A stretch of DNA of 9,220 nt from Candidatus Parcubacteria bacterium. Lineage in GTDB: Bacteria > Patescibacteriota > Minisyncoccia > Phycocordibacterales > GCA-2747955. The position numbers and the translations under genes are program-made. Numbering within the stretch: the first letter of the stretch is position 1; each line of letters starts with the position of its first letter. The stretch is from contig JALUMP010000047.1 in NCBI GenBank assembly GCA_027039745.1, forward strand, positions 1-9,220. Direction: 5' to 3'. The notes below the pieces were generated by a model, which did not search any database, was not told where the DNA came from, and saw nothing but the letters and a program-made list of their open reading frames with translations. This document shows, one piece after another, positions 7,181 to 9,220 of this stretch.

Positions 7181-8469
7181 TTTTAGAAATAATAATATTA
7201 TTAATAATAATATTAGTAATTATAGTTAGTGGATATATTTTATACCAACCTAAAAAAATTACATTCTCAACTCCATATTATCAAAAGTTGGCAAAAGAAT
7301 GCGAACAAAAAACTAGCAGAAATTGTTGCTTGGCTTCTGTAGAAAGAATGGAAAAAGTTAGAGCTTTTAAAATACCTGAAAATGGAGTTTGCGATGAAGG
7401 ATACAAAAGAGAAATGATGATGTGTATTGATTCTTTTGTGTGGTGTAAAAAATTAAGCGTAGATGATATTAATAAAACTCTAGTTACAAAACCAACACTC
7501 CAAAATACGTCGGCAAACAAACAACCAGCACTGGAAGTTAAAAATAAAACTTATATTAACACTACATCACAAACAGACATAAAACAACCAAAACCAGTTA
7601 AAAAACAAACTCAAACAAAAAAAGAAAATACTTCTAACGATGCGAAGCTTTTATTTAAATCTGGATTTGAAAATGGTGTATATGTCGACAACAAGCTTGT
7701 TGAAAATGCTGAAGATTATAGAATGATAAGAGGGAGTGATATATATCCTTTTTCTTGACCCATAAATCTTTTTGGAGCTAAAGAAAGTGGTCTTCACTAT
7801 GTTTTAGATGATAATCAAAAAGCAGTTTTTTCAAGAATTGAAACAACAATAGGACATGATAGAAAGCCAACAAAAGCATTATATCAACAAGAAAATTATC
7901 AATTCAACGATGATGATACACAATGCCCATATGAAATATTAGACATCAAAGATGGAACTAAAGATTTATACATAAGATATTGAATAAAATTAGATTCTGA
8001 AAGTATTACAACAAAAGAAAACGACCTTTGGAGAACTTTTTTTGAATACAAAACAAAAGATTATGCAAAAGGAACTGGTTTTAGACTTATTTCGTTTATC
8101 GATACAGACGAAGATGGAGTTCCTTATTGGCACTGGCAAGGAGATGAAAACTCTGAAAAATCAATTTGAGAAATTAAAAATAAAAAAATACCAGTTCCTC
8201 TTGATAAATGGTTTTTAACAGAATTTTATTGGCATTGAAGCGACGAAGAAGATGGGCAGGCTCTGTGAAAAGTAAATGATCAAGTCATCGGAAATCATTT
8301 TGGACCAACAACACGAAACTCAAAACCAATAGATTTTATAATGTTGTTTCAGATTTACGGAACAAGTAACCCAAAACATCAATGGATTGATGATATTGAA
8401 ATTTGAAATAAAATTCCTGAAAAATACAAGACAAAAAAAATAAATTTATTAAATAGATTAAAGTTCTAA
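7168..8469 (+). CDS. Membrane-anchored protein with Cys-rich module and polysaccharide-lyase-like jelly roll
   Basis: A 433-residue protein spanning six in-frame TGA codons (197, 272, 334, 357, 367, 413) read as Trp, with seven TGG codons as well. Layout: a Lys start and one hydrophobic helix (about 5-26, no lipobox) acting as signal anchor; a compact Cys-rich module (about 45-95) with C-x8-CC-LASVERME and later C-DEGYKREMMMC-x6-WC; a Lys/Thr/Gln/Pro-rich linker (about 105-157); then a beta-rich domain from LLFKSGFENG (about 159) to WIDDIEIWNKIP. That domain resembles concanavalin-like heparin-lyase/polysaccharide-lyase folds, with LYIRYWIKLDS, TEFYWHWSDEEDGQALWKVND and the terminal IDDIEIW strand, so it probably binds or cleaves polysaccharide outside the membrane. 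Catalytic residues cannot be assigned. The start overlaps the end of the CPBP gene, suggesting co-transcription. Under the standard code the lyase-like domain would be broken into fragments; it is intact here, not a pseudogene. Confidence 0.85.
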
Positions 8470-8584
8470 AAATTATGATTGCCAACATATAAAAAATAAA
8501 TAATATTATATAATCAATTTTTGCTAAAAAGTTAGTGGTAAAAAAATTAAAATAACAAATAGAATTTCAGAATATCCTAAAAGT

Positions 8585-8603
8585 AAAAAAAAAAAAAAAA
8601 AAA
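8585..8603 (+). repeat. Homopolymer of 19 A upstream of the uvrC promoter
   Basis: Nineteen consecutive A residues end 22 nt before the uvrC -10 TATAAT hexamer, so the tract covers the -40 to -60 region where A-tracts can act as UP element or bend DNA. Its length may vary by slippage and is also error-prone in sequencing. The remainder of the 168-nt gap from 8470 shows no gene and no convincing hairpin terminator. Confidence 0.8.
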
Positions 8604-8622
8604 CAAAAACCTGATTTTATTT

Positions 8623-8631
8623 TGTTATAAT
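8623..8631 (+). promoter_or_regulatory. uvrC extended -10 promoter, predicted leaderless start
   Basis: TGTTATAAT, identical to the nonamer before uvrA. The hexamer ends at 8631 and the ATG begins at 8638, so transcription started 6-7 nt downstream would begin at the ATG itself. No recognisable -35 is present; the A-tract upstream may compensate. No Shine-Dalgarno can fit. Confidence 0.65.
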
Positions 8632-8637
8632 AGAAGC

Positions 8638-9220
8638 ATGAAAAAAGATTTTTTAAATAAACTACCAACTAACTCTGGTGTTTATTTTTTTAAAAACAAA
8701 AAAAAAGAGATTTTATATATTGGAAAAGCCACTAACTTGAAGTCTCGTGTTTCTTCATATTTTTCTTCTGATATTGTAGAAAAAAGAGGACCAGCTATCG
8801 CAAAAATGGTTTCAGAAATTAAAGATATAAACTTTAAAAAGACAGATTCAGTTTTAGAAGCTTTAATCTTGGAAGCAAACCTGATAAAAAAACATCAGCC
8901 AAAATACAACACCAAAGAAAAATCAGATAAATCTTTTGTTTATTTAATTATCACTAAAGAAGATTACCCAAGACTTTTGATAAAAAGAGAAAGAGAAATT
9001 TTAGAAAAAAAAATAAAAGAAAAGATTAAATATTATTTTGGTCCATTTCAATCAAGGAGTATTTTAGAAAAAGCTTTGAGGATTATAAGAAAAATTTTTC
9101 CTTTCTTTTCACGTAAAGGCTCTTACGGGCAAAAATCTGTTTTGTATAAACAAATGGGTTACGTACCAAATACAGCTATTTCAAAAGAAGAATATAATAA
9201 AAATATTTTAAATATCAAAC
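8638..9220 (+). CDS. uvrC: UvrC, excinuclease ABC subunit C, 5' part (runs off the window)
   Basis: The first 194 residues of the incision nuclease of nucleotide excision repair. The N-terminal GIY-YIG domain that makes the 3' cut is complete: GVY at 14-16, YIG at 27-29, catalytic Arg37 in NLKSRVSSYF, and catalytic Glu79 in ALILEANLIKKHQPKYN. YYFGPF at 132-137 leads to the region where most UvrC proteins have four Cys ligands of a [4Fe-4S] cluster (pattern RPCL..QIG.C..PC). Here the aligned segment reads KSVLYKQMGYVPNTAISKEEY, with no Cys; the visible protein has no Cys at all. UvrB-contacting UVR and RNase H-like domains lie beyond the edge. The start follows directly from the -10 and the normal GIY-YIG spacing. 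No TGA or TGG occurs in the visible part. uvrA is 2.7 kb upstream and not in the same operon. Confidence 0.93.
   Translation, partial: MKKDFLNKLPTNSGVYFFKNKKKEILYIGKATNLKSRVSSYFSSDIVEKRGPAIAKMVSEIKDINFKKTDSVLEALILEANLIKKHQPKYNTKEKSDKSFVYLIITKEDYPRLLIKREREILEKKIKEKIKYYFGPFQSRSILEKALRIIRKIFPFFSRKGSYGQKSVLYKQMGYVPNTAISKEEYNKNILNIK

Noticed and set aside
257..8406. UGA as glycine (Gracilibacteria/Absconditabacteria code 25)
   Set aside because: The diagnostic sites (UvrA AD-x-VLDFGPEGG; lyase-like RY-x-IKLD, L-x-KVND, IEI-x-NKIP) fit an aromatic Trp and not Gly, and GGN codons supply Gly at all conserved Gly motifs.
7756..8406. Decayed pseudogene or selenoprotein in the lyase-like gene
   Set aside because: There are no frameshifts and no TAA/TAG until 8467; all six interruptions are TGA at aromatic positions, and no redox Cys context or SECIS-like hairpin was seen.
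8470..8637. A small gene or structured RNA between the lyase-like gene and uvrC
   Set aside because: Only short frames with many TAA stops and weak AT palindromes; nothing beyond the A-tract and promoter is supported.

Overview
The window is AT-rich bacterial DNA in which every supported gene lies on the plus strand. Its strongest property is a non-standard genetic code. TGA occurs in frame 12 times inside five genes, at sites where Trp is expected: the UvrA C-terminal AD-W-VLDFGPEGG site, and the RYW-IKLD, LW-KVND and IEIW-NKIP sites of a lyase-like fold. No gene here needs TGA as a stop; the visible stops are TAA or TAG. UGA is therefore read as Trp (translation table 4 type), not Gly as in Gracilibacteria/Absconditabacteria. 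Mollicutes are the obvious lineage with this code. However, a UvrA lacking its insertion domain, a UvrC without its Fe-S cysteines, and a Cys-rich membrane-anchored module that I associate from memory with Patescibacteria (CPR) proteins leave a recoded CPR-like organism open. I cannot settle the taxonomy from sequence alone.

Layout. Positions 2-463 hold the 3' end of a C39-peptidase-like membrane protein. Positions 496-2498 hold a tightly spaced pair: a radical SAM enzyme of the MJ0619/tetraether-synthase (Tes)-like superfamily, then an isoprenylcysteine/phospholipid-type integral membrane methyltransferase, suggesting a membrane lipid or isoprenoid modification unit. Positions 2609-3103 encode a DUF937-like protein with its own -10 box and a terminator. 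Positions 3230-5971 are uvrA. Next come a 105-residue membrane protein (6015-6332), a CPBP intramembrane protease (6350-7180) and a membrane-anchored protein with a Cys-rich module and a concanavalin-like polysaccharide-lyase-type domain (7168-8469). The window ends inside uvrC (8638 onward).

uvrA and uvrC, which act together in nucleotide excision repair, are not adjacent but carry the same extended -10 sequence (TGTTATAAT) placed so that transcription should begin at or within a base or two of the ATG. Both should give leaderless mRNAs. Shine-Dalgarno sequences are not evident before the genes in this window.

The CPBP gene stands out. All 11 of its internal Trp codons are TGG, whereas the other genes use 12 TGA and 10 TGG. 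Its alignment-length end is a TGA in an ATGA overlap, which the host code would read through for three codons to a TAA. This looks like a recent arrival from a standard-code donor. No tRNA, rRNA, CRISPR array or insertion sequence was seen.
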